This document shows positions 20,662 to 32,269 of a stretch of 64,000 nt of DNA, piece after piece. Position 1 is the stretch's first letter. Every line of letters starts with the position of its first letter. Source of the DNA: Cytidiella melzeri (Eukaryota > Basidiomycota > Agaricomycetes > Polyporales > Irpicaceae). The stretch is taken from NCBI GenBank assembly GCA_022592445.1, contig JABYQR010000009.1, forward strand, positions 248,001 through 312,000, written 5' to 3'. Position numbers and translations under genes: made by a program. The notes under the pieces were generated by a model. That model was not told the DNA's origin and did not search any database. It worked only from the letters and a program-made list of their open reading frames with translations.

Positions 20662-23600
20662 ATGTCGGGCGCAGAAGAGGACCCGTCTGCTCCTCGCAGG
20701 TCTCAAAGAGAGAGGAAACAAGCGTCTCAATTCGTGTCCTGTGAGTATACGCGCCATCTCGATGCGCTTCTCTGCACTCATTACGGCCTAGTCGACAGTC
20801 AACAGAGCAAACGAAAGCGACCGGACGATGAAGAGTCTAGTGAGCTGTCTGATGTAGATACACCAGAAGCTAGGGACGACGATGAAGATGTGGGACAAGA
20901 CTATTCTGCACCGAAGGCGAAGCCAAAGGTCAAAACCTCCCAACGAAAATCCAGTCCTGCGGCCAACGAACCACCCAAGCGTAGGGGTCGTCCCCCAGGC
21001 AAGAAATTGCGTATAACAAAAGTGCCTGGTGCTCCTAGAACACGTAAGCCTCGAGCACGCAAGGGCGGCGTGGCGTTCGATGCAGAGCAAGTGGCGAAGG
21101 AGACGAAGATTACGAATGACAATCCCCTATTTAGTGCGTCTACCCCGATATTTGTGTTAGACTATTTCCTGATTTCTCGTAGATGCGATTATGAACCCCT
21201 CTGCTGCTTTGCAGTCCACCGTAGAAGACTTCCTAGACTCTTTAACTCAATCACCCGCCCCCGCTCAAGGAGAGCTCATTAACTGCATCTTTCGAGCGTG
21301 CGGGTGCAATCACACCATCGACGGAGATGAAGCTGTAGATTACGACGGCATTGTTGACGCCCTAGACAACATCACCGAAGCTTTAAAACAGGACGATACT
21401 CCAGTATACCCTCTAACATCGAAACTGCCAGCGTTCAAGCCGTTTCGCGAGTCTCTTTCGGAATTCCTCTCTCGCTTGATCTCTTCCGCTGCCGCAATGG
21501 GCCAGCTATACTCTACGGAGCTAATGACGACACTTCAAGCATGGGTGGTAGCTACGAGCAGTAGCCAGCTTCGAAGTTTTCGGCATACAGCAAGTGTTGT
21601 CGCGTTGGAGGTAGAGACGGCACTATGTGAGGTTGCGGCGACTGTCGAAAAGGAAGCTGAGGTTGTCAGTAGGCAAAAGGAAGGCGAGAGAAAACGAAAG
21701 AAGGGCAAGGCGGAGCCAGTCACTGCCCGGGAGAAGGATCTTGACGGTAAGGCGGCAGAAGTCCGAGAAAGGAGGGCGAAGCTCGCTGAATTTTTGAAGG
21801 AATTCGTTGATGGGTACGTACACGATCTATATCTCATATCATTAACCGTTTCATAGCATTGACCGTGTTCAAATTTCCATATCTAGAGTCTTCGTTCATC
21901 GGTATCGCGACCTTGACCCTAACATTCGCGCAGAGTGTGTACGAGCGATGGGCTCCTGGTTTTCCAAGTACCCCGCTCATTTTCTAGACGGACAATATCT
22001 TCGCTACGTTGGCTGGGTACTATCCGACTCTAACACGCACGTTCGCCTAGAGGCTGTTAAAGCTCTTGCCCTTGCATACGCCCAGACCGAATTCATTGGT
22101 GTCGGGGCTCTCCAGCATTTTACGGAACGGTTCAAACCGCGGCTTGTAGAAATGGCGATAGGCGATACCGAGTTGAGCGTACGTGTTGCCGTTGTCCAGG
22201 TCTTGCAGGCGATCGACAGCCATGGCATGCTCGAAGACGATCAACGCTCGATGCTTTGCCTCCTCGTGTTTGACGAAGAGCCGAAAATGAGACGTGCAGT
22301 GAGCGGCTTTGTAAAGGGCGTGTGGGAAGAGAGCTTAGAGGAGCGACTTGTAGGCAAGAAGCCTGACGCGAAAGACAAGAAGAGAGCAGGATTCAAGGCT
22401 CTGGCAATGCTTCTGGTTCGATGGGGGAAAGCGCTTGACAAGGGGAAGACCTCCGACGACAAAGACGACATCGATGAAGATGGAGAACATTCGGAGGGGT
22501 CGAGGCGAGGCCGGCGGAAGGAGGTGGTGGATATTGTTGGTCCGGAGCAGAAAGGTAGAACTGCGCTGGCGGTTGACGCTCTATGGGACGAGGTTCCACA
22601 GGTTGGCGACTGGGAAAGTTTACTTGAGTTATTACAGCTCGACCATTCAGCATCTGAGGAAGACCCATCTTCGAGGTCCCGAGGCAAGAAGAAGGGAAAA
22701 CATACGGCAAGTGCGTCTAGCGTGGACGAAGTATGGCGGCTAGAAGAAGTTGAAGAAGGTGTGCTGCTCGAAGTCCTCTCAGCTGCGCTGAGGAAAGCGA
22801 AGGTGATTGCAGCGTCAGGCAAAAAGGTAAGTACCTTTCCCGTCAACCTCAGATTTTGTATGACGATGAAAATCAGGGCGAAGAGGAGACGGTCTCTTCA
22901 GACATAACACGCGCTCTCATCAAAGCTTTGCCCAGGTTATTTGTCAAGTATCAGACAGACCCCGGGAGGATGTCTGATGTCCTACAGCTACCACAACTGA
23001 TGAAGTTGGATTTGTATCTCGAGATGCGAATGATCACGGTGAGTTATCTCACCTGTCAGTAACGTGCATATCGCTTATTTCTTGAAAAGGCTTACTCTGC
23101 GCTTTGGGACGACATAATCAAGCAGTTCACGTCCCATTCAGCCCAAATTGTTCTCATGAAAGCGGTTACCACTATTCGCCACATGATGGACGCCACGAGC
23201 CTATCGAATACGAACAGCGTCAAGGTGCTCGAGTTGGAAGAAATTTTGTCAACCTCGCTACGAGACGTCATTCAAGGCCGTGATGAGTTGGAGATCGCTT
23301 CCTTTAGTGAGGATGAAATCCTCGCCCTCACTGGTATTTGTACACGCCTAGCTACCCTCGCTGGCGCGCGTGATATGGTCGCCTGGATGGAAGAAGACGA
23401 GAGAGGAATGCAGAGCAGCGCATGGGATATCGTTATGGCGCTTGTTGAGCGAGGGAAGCTAGGGTACAAAGAAGAAGAATTAGTTGCGTCAATTCACCCC
23501 TGAGTACCGAAGTCAACATTGACCCCTTTGTACAGATGATAGATCAAGCCCTTCATTTGCAGACCCTGTATATCATATGGAAAGCACGTGGCCTCACCAC

Positions 23601-25483
23601 GGGTCATGATCCCTCCCCAGAAGAATTCCAGTATCGAGACGATTTGAGGAATCGCAGAGATAACTTGGTTGAGAAATTGTTAGAGTTCACAGTAGGAACG
23701 CAATCCAATACTGCAGAGGGAGTTCGACGCTCGGTGGGTATCTTGCATCAGTATATGATAGAGCTGTATTAACTTTGTCACAGGCCTTTCAGAACCTTAT
23801 GAATCTTCACATATTGTTCTGCCCTGCGCAGTCGATTGCACCAGACGGCAGCGCGTTACCGACCGCCGCACTGGCTATGACTTTGGACGACGAGAACCAG
23901 TATCGCTGTGCCGGATTTGTTCAAGCGGAGATTGAGCGATACGCTGAAGAGCTCAACAATAACGCAGATGCAGAACCTGCAAGCGATGGTGAAGACAGTG
24001 AGCAAGACAGGTCCGAGGGAGAGGAAGAGAGAGAGGGAAAAGGAGCAAAAAAGACTGGTCAAAAAAAGTCGAAAGGGAACTTGTCTTCTAAGACTACCCC
24101 AGGAGGTGAGACCCTGTGCCGCTCGGTTTTCCCGTCTTGCGGCTGATTGGCTTACTTTGCAGCCGACTCAATTCGATCCCAGCTGGAGAATGAATATATT
24201 TTCATGGGTATTATAGCTACGTTCTTACGTGCTATACGTGCGGGTGCCATCGATTTCCGACATTGTGCTGTACTGCTTGCTCACTTTGGACGCCTTGGAC
24301 CTTCGTTTGATCTTTGTGCTAAACTGATTGCCGAGATTCTGCGGGAAGAGGGGATGTACAAGCAGAATGGAGAAGCCGTGGTCGCCGTCATCACCCAAGC
24401 CGTTGGCGAGGTGAGATCACTTTTACTTTCACAAGTGTTTGAAAGACTGAATGCCACATCAATAGTCCTTTCTCATGACTCTGGACGGGATAACTGAGAA
24501 CGAGGAGAACACCGTCGCACTCACTAAGCTCCTTTCCACATGCTTCATCATCAGAGGAGCTCAACTCGCCGTTGTCAAACGTCTAGACAGTCAGTTCGTC
24601 GTCAACGTTCACACGAGCTTGCTATCGTGGCTGTTCAAGCGCATTGCGGCTTATGATACAGCTGGAAACAAGAAGGCACGAACGCAATGTATCTCGTTTT
24701 TCAGAGTTCTACAGCCGCTCCTGAATGCTGTTGATAACCGAGATTCTTTAAAGATGTAAGTTCTCCATCTCCCAGAAGCGTTAAGCCTGACGGTTGTTTT
24801 TTCCAGTAAAGCACACCTTGATCAGGCATTGGCACAGTCAAAGCTCGAGGTACCGGCAACCTCGAAGGCTTGGGATTCCTACAGAGCATACGAGAAGAAG
24901 TTGACGATGGCGAAAGATAAGGGTAAGCCGGCAAAACGCTATAGCAATCGGACACGCTAACGATGACCTCATAGGCATTAGTGGTAAAACGAAGAAAACG
25001 AAACCAAGCAAAACTATAGACCCGACTACGACCGATGATGAAGGCATGGCAACCGATGCTAGTATAGCGCCTAAGTCTAAGACAGCTCGCGACGCTGCAG
25101 CTATCGACTCTGGCGTGGATGAAGATGAAAGTGGAAGAGACAGTCCTGTAGCAGCACCGCGTACACCAAAACGACGGCCGCGACCCAGACCTGTAGCCAG
25201 ACCAAGAACTCCCGAGCACACATCTCCTGAACTATCCAGATCTCCCTCACCGGCGCAGTCTGTGCCTTCCGCCAGACACAGTTCACCGCCGTTATCAGAA
25301 CCTCCGCTAACTCCCGAGCCTGAAGAGATGACGACACCGACTACCTCCCGGAAACGACAGCATTCCCCAGATGAAGATGGGTCTGTACAAGAGTCAGTTG
25401 CAGATACTAACGCGTCTTCCCCTGAGATACCGGACTCCCAAGATGATCAGGTTCATATCCGTCGCAAGCGAATTCGTCATTAA
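20662..25483 (+). CDS. Cohesin subunit SA/STAG (Scc3/Psc3 family)
   Basis: Twelve exons: 20662-20740, 20792-21133, 21183-21813, 21857-22826, 22877-23038, 23090-23482, 23536-23733, 23784-24105, 24163-24410, 24466-24755, 24807-24922, 24975-25483; 1,419 residues, phase kept throughout. The first intron is 51 nt and could be read through in frame. Scc3 binds Rad21/Scc1 and DNA and is needed for sister-chromatid cohesion. Diagnostic is the stromalin block 'RVFVHRYRDLDPNIRAECV' with 'YLRYVGWVLSD' (about residues 360-400), followed by HEAT-like helices. The N-terminus has a basic/acidic linker and an AT-hook (KRRGRPPGKK, about residues 89-98); the C-terminus is a Ser/Pro/Arg-rich tail with a final basic RRKRIRH. 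A coiled charged insert lies near residues 300-340. Confidence 0.95.
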
Positions 25484-25827
25484 GGAGAGATTCATGCATA
25501 CGTCCTTCCTATCCTAACACTCACCTGCAATGATATTTATTCGTTTGTTATCATTCCTCATCGTATCTGCTGTGTTGTGTTTTGTACTGTGTTCTATCTT
25601 GCTGATTTGTTGGTTGGGGAGAAGTTGTATGAATGTCATTACAACAATGAATGGACAAGGTTACGATGTGAGGACCTGATACGAGCAATTGGAATCAAAA
25701 AATAAAAATATACTAATGAGCGTGTGATGTTGGATACATGGATATCGAGTACAAAATAGGTAGTCTAAGGCGACATCCCGATGGTTGCGAGAACCGCTGT
25801 ACGCTGATGAGGAGGATATCGTGAGTG
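25484..25827. other. Convergent 3' intergenic region
   Basis: AT-rich spacer between the stop codons of the cohesin gene and the Ser-rich gene, holding the two 3' UTRs. An AATAAA-like run (AAAATAAAAATATA) lies near 25700. No gene seen. Confidence 0.6.
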
Positions 25828-28800
25828 TCATTGTTGTACGAACACGCAGCAATCGACACTAACATGATCATGCCACGACGCCGATCGTCCAGTGTTTGGT
25901 GATGTCATATCCGAGTTGCGACGGGGACGAGGTATGTTTTCTTGATATGGCGGAGGCGAGGCAACATCCGACAACGACATCGACCTTTTCCGAACCGCAG
26001 GAAGCTCGTCCAACCTCAAGCCGAGCATCTCGTAAAGTTCCTCTTGAGCACGCATAAGCGCACGCACTTCCTCACTCCCCGAGACACTCGAACTCAGAGG
26101 CATCCCTGAAGCAAAAAGAAAAATGAAATAGACATCCCAATATCAATATCAATCCATCCAATAACTGTGGCCGAACGTCGCTCACCTGAGGAAACCCCAG
26201 TCGACAGTCCAGCGGTCAAAACACCCAGAGGCACGCGCATCGGAATGGGTGGCACCGGGGGGATGACCTCGTCTGGCGGCGCTATTCTGTTCGCAGGAGA
26301 CACGGCCGTGTTACTCGCAACTGGCGATCTCTGGCTGCGCATCCGACTGGAAGACCGCAAGCTCGCTTTCCGCACGCTCACTTTCCGCGCGACGACGACC
26401 GCGCTCGATCTGCGACTTTGACCGGGAGTCGTGGCACCGTCGCCGCCGTCGCTGCCCATGGCCAGCTGACCGCAGAACGCGTCCAACTCTCTCGCAGCGT
26501 TTTCCGCTTGCGCCCACGCCTCGTCCCTCTCGTCTCGTAGTTCGACCACCTGCTGACGCAGCCTTTGGTTCTCGGCAAGATGCTTAATGAACGACGTGTT
26601 CAACTTGCGTACCGCCATAGCCAACGCGCTGGTAGCGTGCAAGTCCCGCAGATGCGTCAGTTGGCGAAGCTGATCGGTCGCAATGTACAAATCCTCAGAG
26701 ATGTGGTCAAGACTGTCCGAGAGCTCCACCAGCTCTTCGAGGTAGCGGGAAGAAGCAGCGTGGTCAGCCAACTCGCTGCCCTCCGCGATCGACCGAAGCG
26801 TGCCAAGCAGTTTTTCGCGCTTGCGCATCCCTAGCTTGTATTTCGTCTTTAAATCTGCGCTCAGCTTCTCCACCCGCTCGATTTCCTCCGGGACCTCTGT
26901 CTGGACAGTATCACTAGGGAGCAGCCGAATAGCATACGGATCCGACGACTGCTTAACCGCAGTAGAGACAATCGACTGAAGCTCTTGAGAGGTAAAGGTC
27001 CACTGAGCAGCCTCCATCGTGAGCCCACGGAACTTGACTGGGGTCGTCTGAAATTTGGGCGAAGACGAGTCCGACATGGGATTCCGCGATCCGCCGGGCC
27101 CTGCCGACAAATTGGGAGAGCTGGTGACGGAGGAAACAGAGGCGTCTCGTGCTCTGTTGAGGAGCGTAGTAAAGTTGCCTGTCCCGGTGGGTTTGCGTGG
27201 GCCTGTGGGTGGAGGCGGTCGGGTTCGTGCACGGGCCTTGTGGCCTGTCGAACCGTACGCAGGATGCAAATGCTGCTGCTGTCGCAAGCTCGATGCGCTT
27301 TCGGCGCTTTCAGAGCCAACCCGGTACTCGAGGGACTGCGGGGATGGAGGGAGACTCGGCCTTGGTGAAGGAGGAGGGGACACTTCCTCTTCCTCTGATT
27401 CAGCGTGGATCGTCGTGTCGGACGGATCCTCGGTATCGAGCGTCGATTCGTGCCTGCGTTTGTGAGGCGAAGTCGGATGTGAAGCAGGCGACGAGGATCG
27501 TGATGGCGTGGGCGAACGCGACGGCGGAAGAGGGACAGACAGAGCGTCGAGTTCATACGCTGGGGGCATCGATAGCCTGATGTCGGCTGGTGAGGCAGGA
27601 TAACTTGGCGCAGGGTCTGTATATGCACGTCTCGTCGACAGTGCTGGTGAGTCTGGCGGACTGTGATCGTACTGACTCACTGGCGAGTTCAATACGCTAA
27701 CCTCCTCTATGATCGACAGCCCGCCTGTGCTAGATGATGGCGTGGCAGACACAACATTTGTCGAATCTATGACTGAGTACGGTGGCGCCTCAGGAGTAGC
27801 ACTCGATGGCGGCGAGGCCATCGTAGCGCTCTTTATCAACACTTTGCGACCCATAGAAATAGACCCCCGCCTAGCACGGCTTCCCCTCATCGTAAGCGAG
27901 CCAGTTCTTGGGAGGGACAAAGGCATCTCATCAGGGGCAGGAGAGAATCCAGCCGAGGCCAGAGGCGTGAAAGCGTACGGCGTCTCGGGAAATTGCTGTC
28001 TAACAGCAGACGGAGATGCTTCATCGTTATTAGAAAGCGCAAAGGGAGTACGAGGAGGGACCGAGATCGGCGCAGGTGGGCTAATTACACGCATGGCAAT
28101 AGTCGAGTTGCGAGCGAGAGGACCTCGAGACCCAGCAAACATAATGTCCAAGAGGTCTGGAGAGTCCAACGAGGTCCGGGTGGAGCTGACCATGGACTGA
28201 GGACGGATTATCATAGAAGACGTGTTGTGTGACGAAGGAGAGTGTGAGACAAGCGTCGATCTTGGACGCTCCCCTATCGGGAGCATGGTAATGAGATGTC
28301 TCCCAGGGGACAAATTGCGTGGCTGTCTTGAGGCTGCGAATGAGCGGAACGACTGGTCTTGTGATCCTGCGCTGCCCGCGACGGACGAGCCCGGAGTGCG
28401 TACATAGCTAGAGTCGGCGGAAGAGACTATGGAGGTGAGCCCGGGCGACAAGATGCCACCATGTCCGGGCGAGCTGTAGAGCGAGGTAGACTCAGCAGGT
28501 GAGACGGAGGCACCTGCGTATGCGTTTTTGGAATACACAGAGGTCGACGGGGACGTAGCAGTGGTTGGCGCGTCGGGTGAGGACGTATGTCTGCTAAGCG
28601 GTGAGGGTTCGTAGCTGATGTCTTGGCCATCCTCTACACTGGTCGGTTTCATGCCGACGCTCTCGTTCGACGTGACTGCACTGAACGTTACCGACCTCCG
28701 ATTGGGGGCCTGGGCAACATGTTGCATGCTATCATCGGATGCGCCAGATGCCTCGGACGACATGCTGGACTGCCCTGGAGCCGACTCAGTCCACTCTGAT

Positions 28801-30426
28801 ACCACTGAAACGCTCCTCCTTTTCTGCTCGGGCTCAGCATCGACAATGATATACTTCCCTGACCATTTCCCACTGATGCTGCCGGTGCTCAGCGTCTTGG
28901 TACTACCAAACCTGCCACTCGACGATCCCACTGCGCTGCTGAACGAGCCGCTTACGTTCTTTGTAACTGTACTCTGACTCTGGCCTTGGTCCTGGCTCTC
29001 GCCAGGACCTTGACCCTGTTCCAATGAGCGTGCCGAGGTCGGCGGCATGGGACTCAGCCCTGAGGGCATGGGCGGCAAAGGAGGCACATCCAACGTCCAC
29101 TCTTCCTTCTGCCTCTCCTCGGGGCTCAAGACGACAATTTGATCCCCACTGATCTTGCGGTCTCTCCAGTAGTTGCCACTGATAGGGGTCCGGACGTCGG
29201 AAGATGTGCTGCCTTTGCTTGAACGGTGACTCCTCCGACGGCTATTACCACGGTAAAGGAAGGGATAGTCAGCTATGGGCAGCGTCGTGGAGTCCTGACG
29301 AGCCAGCGGACGATGTTTCGTGAGTACCATTGACGAGCGTGAGCGGTGTCCGCTGGGAGACGTGGTTATAAAGTAGGATGAGACCAGTGCCCGAGCAATC
29401 GTCGTGCCTGATACTGTTGAGAGCGCGTCGTCCGCGTCGGACTCTTCGTTGTGCGAGCGTGCTGAACGCAGTGAACTGGGACGAGATCTGGAGTGGAAGC
29501 GTGGTCTGGAATGTGTGAGCGAGTGGTGTCTTGACTGTCGCAAAGACGCTGCTCGCGTGGATTTTCGGGTGTAATTGGACAAGGAACGAGAGGATTGCCG
29601 TTTTGACGAAGCCTTCGAGAGTTGTGCACTTTCTGTGTCTGCATGGGAGAAGAGTTTGGTGTCATTGCCCGCGGGAATTTTGATGGGGTGTGGTGGGTGC
29701 CGACGGCTCTGACCAGGCATGCTCTGTGAGACGTTCAGAATATACGCGTATGAGTCGCTATCGAGTACGCACGCTGTCATGAGGGCTAGCAAAGGGTGCC
29801 TCTTGCGGGTGACCTGAACCTGCTCTACGAGGCGAGCGAGTAGGCTAGAGAGGTATCATACGATGGGCAATGAGTAATGGAGACAACGCGAGTGTTGTGT
29901 GCACACGTACTTCTCTCCCCCGTGGACCCTCTATCACAATCACGTTGTCCGACTCGTCTTCAAAGGTATCGACGATCTCTTCCGCCACGAGACTCCCTTG
30001 CCCATCCGCGCCACCCTCAACAATTTGTTCCATCTGCCCAATCGTCCCTCCCGGCACCGAGCCAGAGACACCTATGACCTTGAGCGACGCGTTTCTTTCG
30101 GGCATTCGCGTTGGAACTTCGCCGGGTGCCTGTAGGAGTTCGGCAGGAAACCAGTCGGAGAGAGACAGAGCGTCGGTGGTGAGGTCTAATTGCACACGCG
30201 GTGATGTGTGCTCTCCACTGTCAGCGGTCGGGCCATTGGCTGTTGTCTGGTTTGTAGACAACTGGGAGGTAGAGGAGCCATTGTAAAGAGTGAAAGGATT
30301 GAACGGCTTTTCGCTGCAGTCGGGCGAGGTGAATGAGCCGGGGGACGACGGGGATTGCGCGCGCCGGGTAAAATTGGTGAGCTTCCGCTGCAAGCCCTTG
30401 CGCCTGCTGAAGACGGAGGAGAGCAT
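25828..30426 (-). CDS. Large Ser-rich protein with C-terminal coiled coil (function unknown)
   Basis: Three exons: 30426-29911, 29822-26186, 26105-25828; 1,476 residues, all phases consistent. An in-frame ATG at 30546 would add 40 residues; I prefer 30426 (MLSSVFSRRKG). A compact block spanning the first intron, 'NVIVIEGPRGRE' joined to 'QVQVTRKRHPLLALMTACVL', looks folded. Most of the rest is disordered, rich in Ser, Thr, Pro and Arg, with many SP/TP sites. Residues about 1115-1290 form a charged coiled coil containing LLPSDTVQTEVPEEIE and 'LAENQRLRQQVVELRDERDE'. It may belong to the 'up-regulated during septation' (Uds1-like) group of fungal coiled-coil proteins, but I cannot confirm this. 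The last exon end is uncertain because a donor-like GTTAGT lies before the stop. Confidence 0.85.
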
Positions 30427-30940
30427 TATGATGGATTTAGAGTAGCCCAGTCGGACGTCGTGGGTGACTACGCGACTGGGGCGGGCTGGCGTGACGGAAG
30501 ATTCGGGATGGCGGCGCTGGTTGGTGGAGGCGGCGTAGAGGGGCAAATGGGTGAGAGTGGGAGGGCAAGAGGATGAAACGACGTACGTTGCGAGCGTCCA
30601 TTGGGCTGTGTAAGGCGGTGTCGTCGTCGGGGATGTGGCTCGAGGAGAGAGCGTCCGGCGTCGAGAGAGATGCCAACCATCAGCAATTCATCACCCGCGC
30701 AGGACAGCATTGGTCGAGCAGAAACATGTCTCGTCTTCGGCCTGCATCACCATCACCCAAACACTCCTATCCACGCTCAGATATCAGACAATGTACAAAT
30801 CCCCTTGCCACCATCCTCCTCCCTCTGCACACCATCATACGGTGAGTACAGTGTAGTTCAGGTTGCACTTGTCTTCGGTCACCGCGCTCAACTCGTTCTT
30901 ACAGCCGTCGTCTCACATTCACACTACATTGTCGTCCATC

Positions 30941-31338
30941 ATGTGGTCCTCAAAGTGTCTTGTTTTGTTCGCCATCATTATTGTTGCCGGCACCCAAACG
31001 GCGACTGTATCTGCTATCCCGCATAGCAGTCGAGTACTCCTCCATCCATCTCCCGCCGTTCATCTCAACAACTGGGAGAGACGAAGCTCAGGTACAGTCA
31101 GTTTTTACAGTGCGCATGTCCCTCGTCAAATTCATCTCGCCAATTGTAAACAGAGTTGACACCGCGAGAAGTGGCCCAGGTATGGGATTTGATGAACGAG
31201 GAATTTTGGGGTGAATTGAAGAAAACAGCGTTGAAATCAGAGAAAGCGCCTGATCCAAATCAGAATCATGACCTATGGCTTGTGTGGAAATTCTTACACC
31301 AAAAACCTGAACATGCGGCCGAACCTCCAAAAGAGTGA
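30941..31338 (+). CDS. Small secreted protein A (111 aa), paralogue of protein B
   Basis: Two exons, 30941-31091 and 31154-31338, with a 62-nt intron; the splice restores the frame as ...ERRSS-ELTPREVAQ.... The 5' UTR also has an intron (GTGAGTACAG at 30842 to the TTCTTACAG ending 30903). A signal peptide is clear: MWSSKCLVLFAIIIVAGTQ then TATVSA before AIP. The mature part is short, has Trp-rich helical segments (WDLMNEEFWGEL, 'HDLWLVWKFLHQ') and one Cys at most. It matches the gene at 50256-50714 in signal peptide, UTR intron and the TP-E/Q region. No domain recognised; an extracellular role is inferred from the signal peptide only. Confidence 0.7.
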
Positions 31339-31803
31339 CTGACGCAGGCTCCATCCCAGGCCGTCTACGGGAGCTTGCAAGGATGGCAAGTCTCGTCGGT
31401 GGTACCGCGGGATACTTTGTGGATGTAATGATGTAAATCTGGAATGCCTATCACCATTTTACTCTAAATAAGCTTCGGTGCTCGGTGCTGGAGCATCCAA
31501 CAAAAGACTTCGGAATGGTTCAGTGAGAAAAGATGTTTCGACACGACAGAACACAAAATCTGCGTGCAGTGCAGCTCTTCTGATGACATGAGCAAGTTCC
31601 TCGGATGTTAGCTGCAGTGCGCTTGTGGCAGGCTCAAGCTTCACAGGTTCTCCTCATTTTTGTGTTGGACGATGTGGTTATAAATCCAGGGTGGCATACA
31701 CACTGCGGCATGCGTGATCTGCAGTCGCAACAGTCAATAACGTACAGCTGCCTGACTTTCCCGCTACATCGCCATCAGAGGTGAAAGAACCTAGCCTCCG
31801 ACG

Positions 31804-31930
31804 GTCTACACACTTGCCGCCACAGCGGATGCCACTGCACTACTCGCATGTCGCTCAATGACCTGCTGCACCAGTTCCAACCGAGGTGCCTCGACATCAA
31901 TCACTCGACGCTCCTTCTCAAGCAGGCCCT
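31804..31930 (-). pseudogene. Fragment of threonine synthase 3' end, about 97% identical to the real gene
   Basis: About 127 bp matching 51179-51305 with three visible substitutions, encoding the last ~42 residues including the stop. Similarity drops sharply on the left (3' flank only loosely alike) and ends at 31930 on the right. No upstream exons are present, so it makes no enzyme. It lies next to secreted gene A just as the real THR4 lies next to secreted gene B. Confidence 0.85.
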
Positions 31931-32200
31931 TGATGAGGCCGCACTGGGATCTCTCGGTTAGTTTCAGTATGGTCTGTCAGTCAGTGACCCGCCAGAGTGT
32001 CCAAGTTAGGAAGGAAGCGCATCAGCACTGGTGTTTGGCGGGACTACTATACACGGACATCCGCCAGTTATGTAAGCTTGTATAAAGGTTCCTAACCGGT
32101 ACAGGGGCACAGTATCTCTGTTGACCCTGTACCAGGTACGCACGTATTGCGTTGTACAATTGTATCTCTGTTGACCCTGTACCAGACCGTCTGTCTGACA

Positions 32201-32214
32201 GGTTATGAGCCCCG
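32201..32214 (+). promoter_or_regulatory. copia-1 primer-binding site (initiator-Met half-tRNA type)
   Basis: GGTTATGAGCCCCG directly follows the 5' LTR. Its first 12 bases are complementary to GGGCTCATAACC, the anticodon stem-loop of eukaryotic initiator tRNA-Met, the primer region used by Drosophila copia. The same site follows the 5' LTR of copia-2. Confidence 0.75.
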
Positions 32215-32269
32215 AACAGTGCAAATTATAACAGACTTCCGTCCTGTCGAGTATCACCGCTTTGTTCAG

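Noticed and set aside
26167..28977. Several long plus-strand frames over the Ser-rich gene
   Set aside because: Antisense shadows of a Ser/Pro/Arg-biased coding exon; the minus frame is continuous, spliced consistently and contains a coiled coil.
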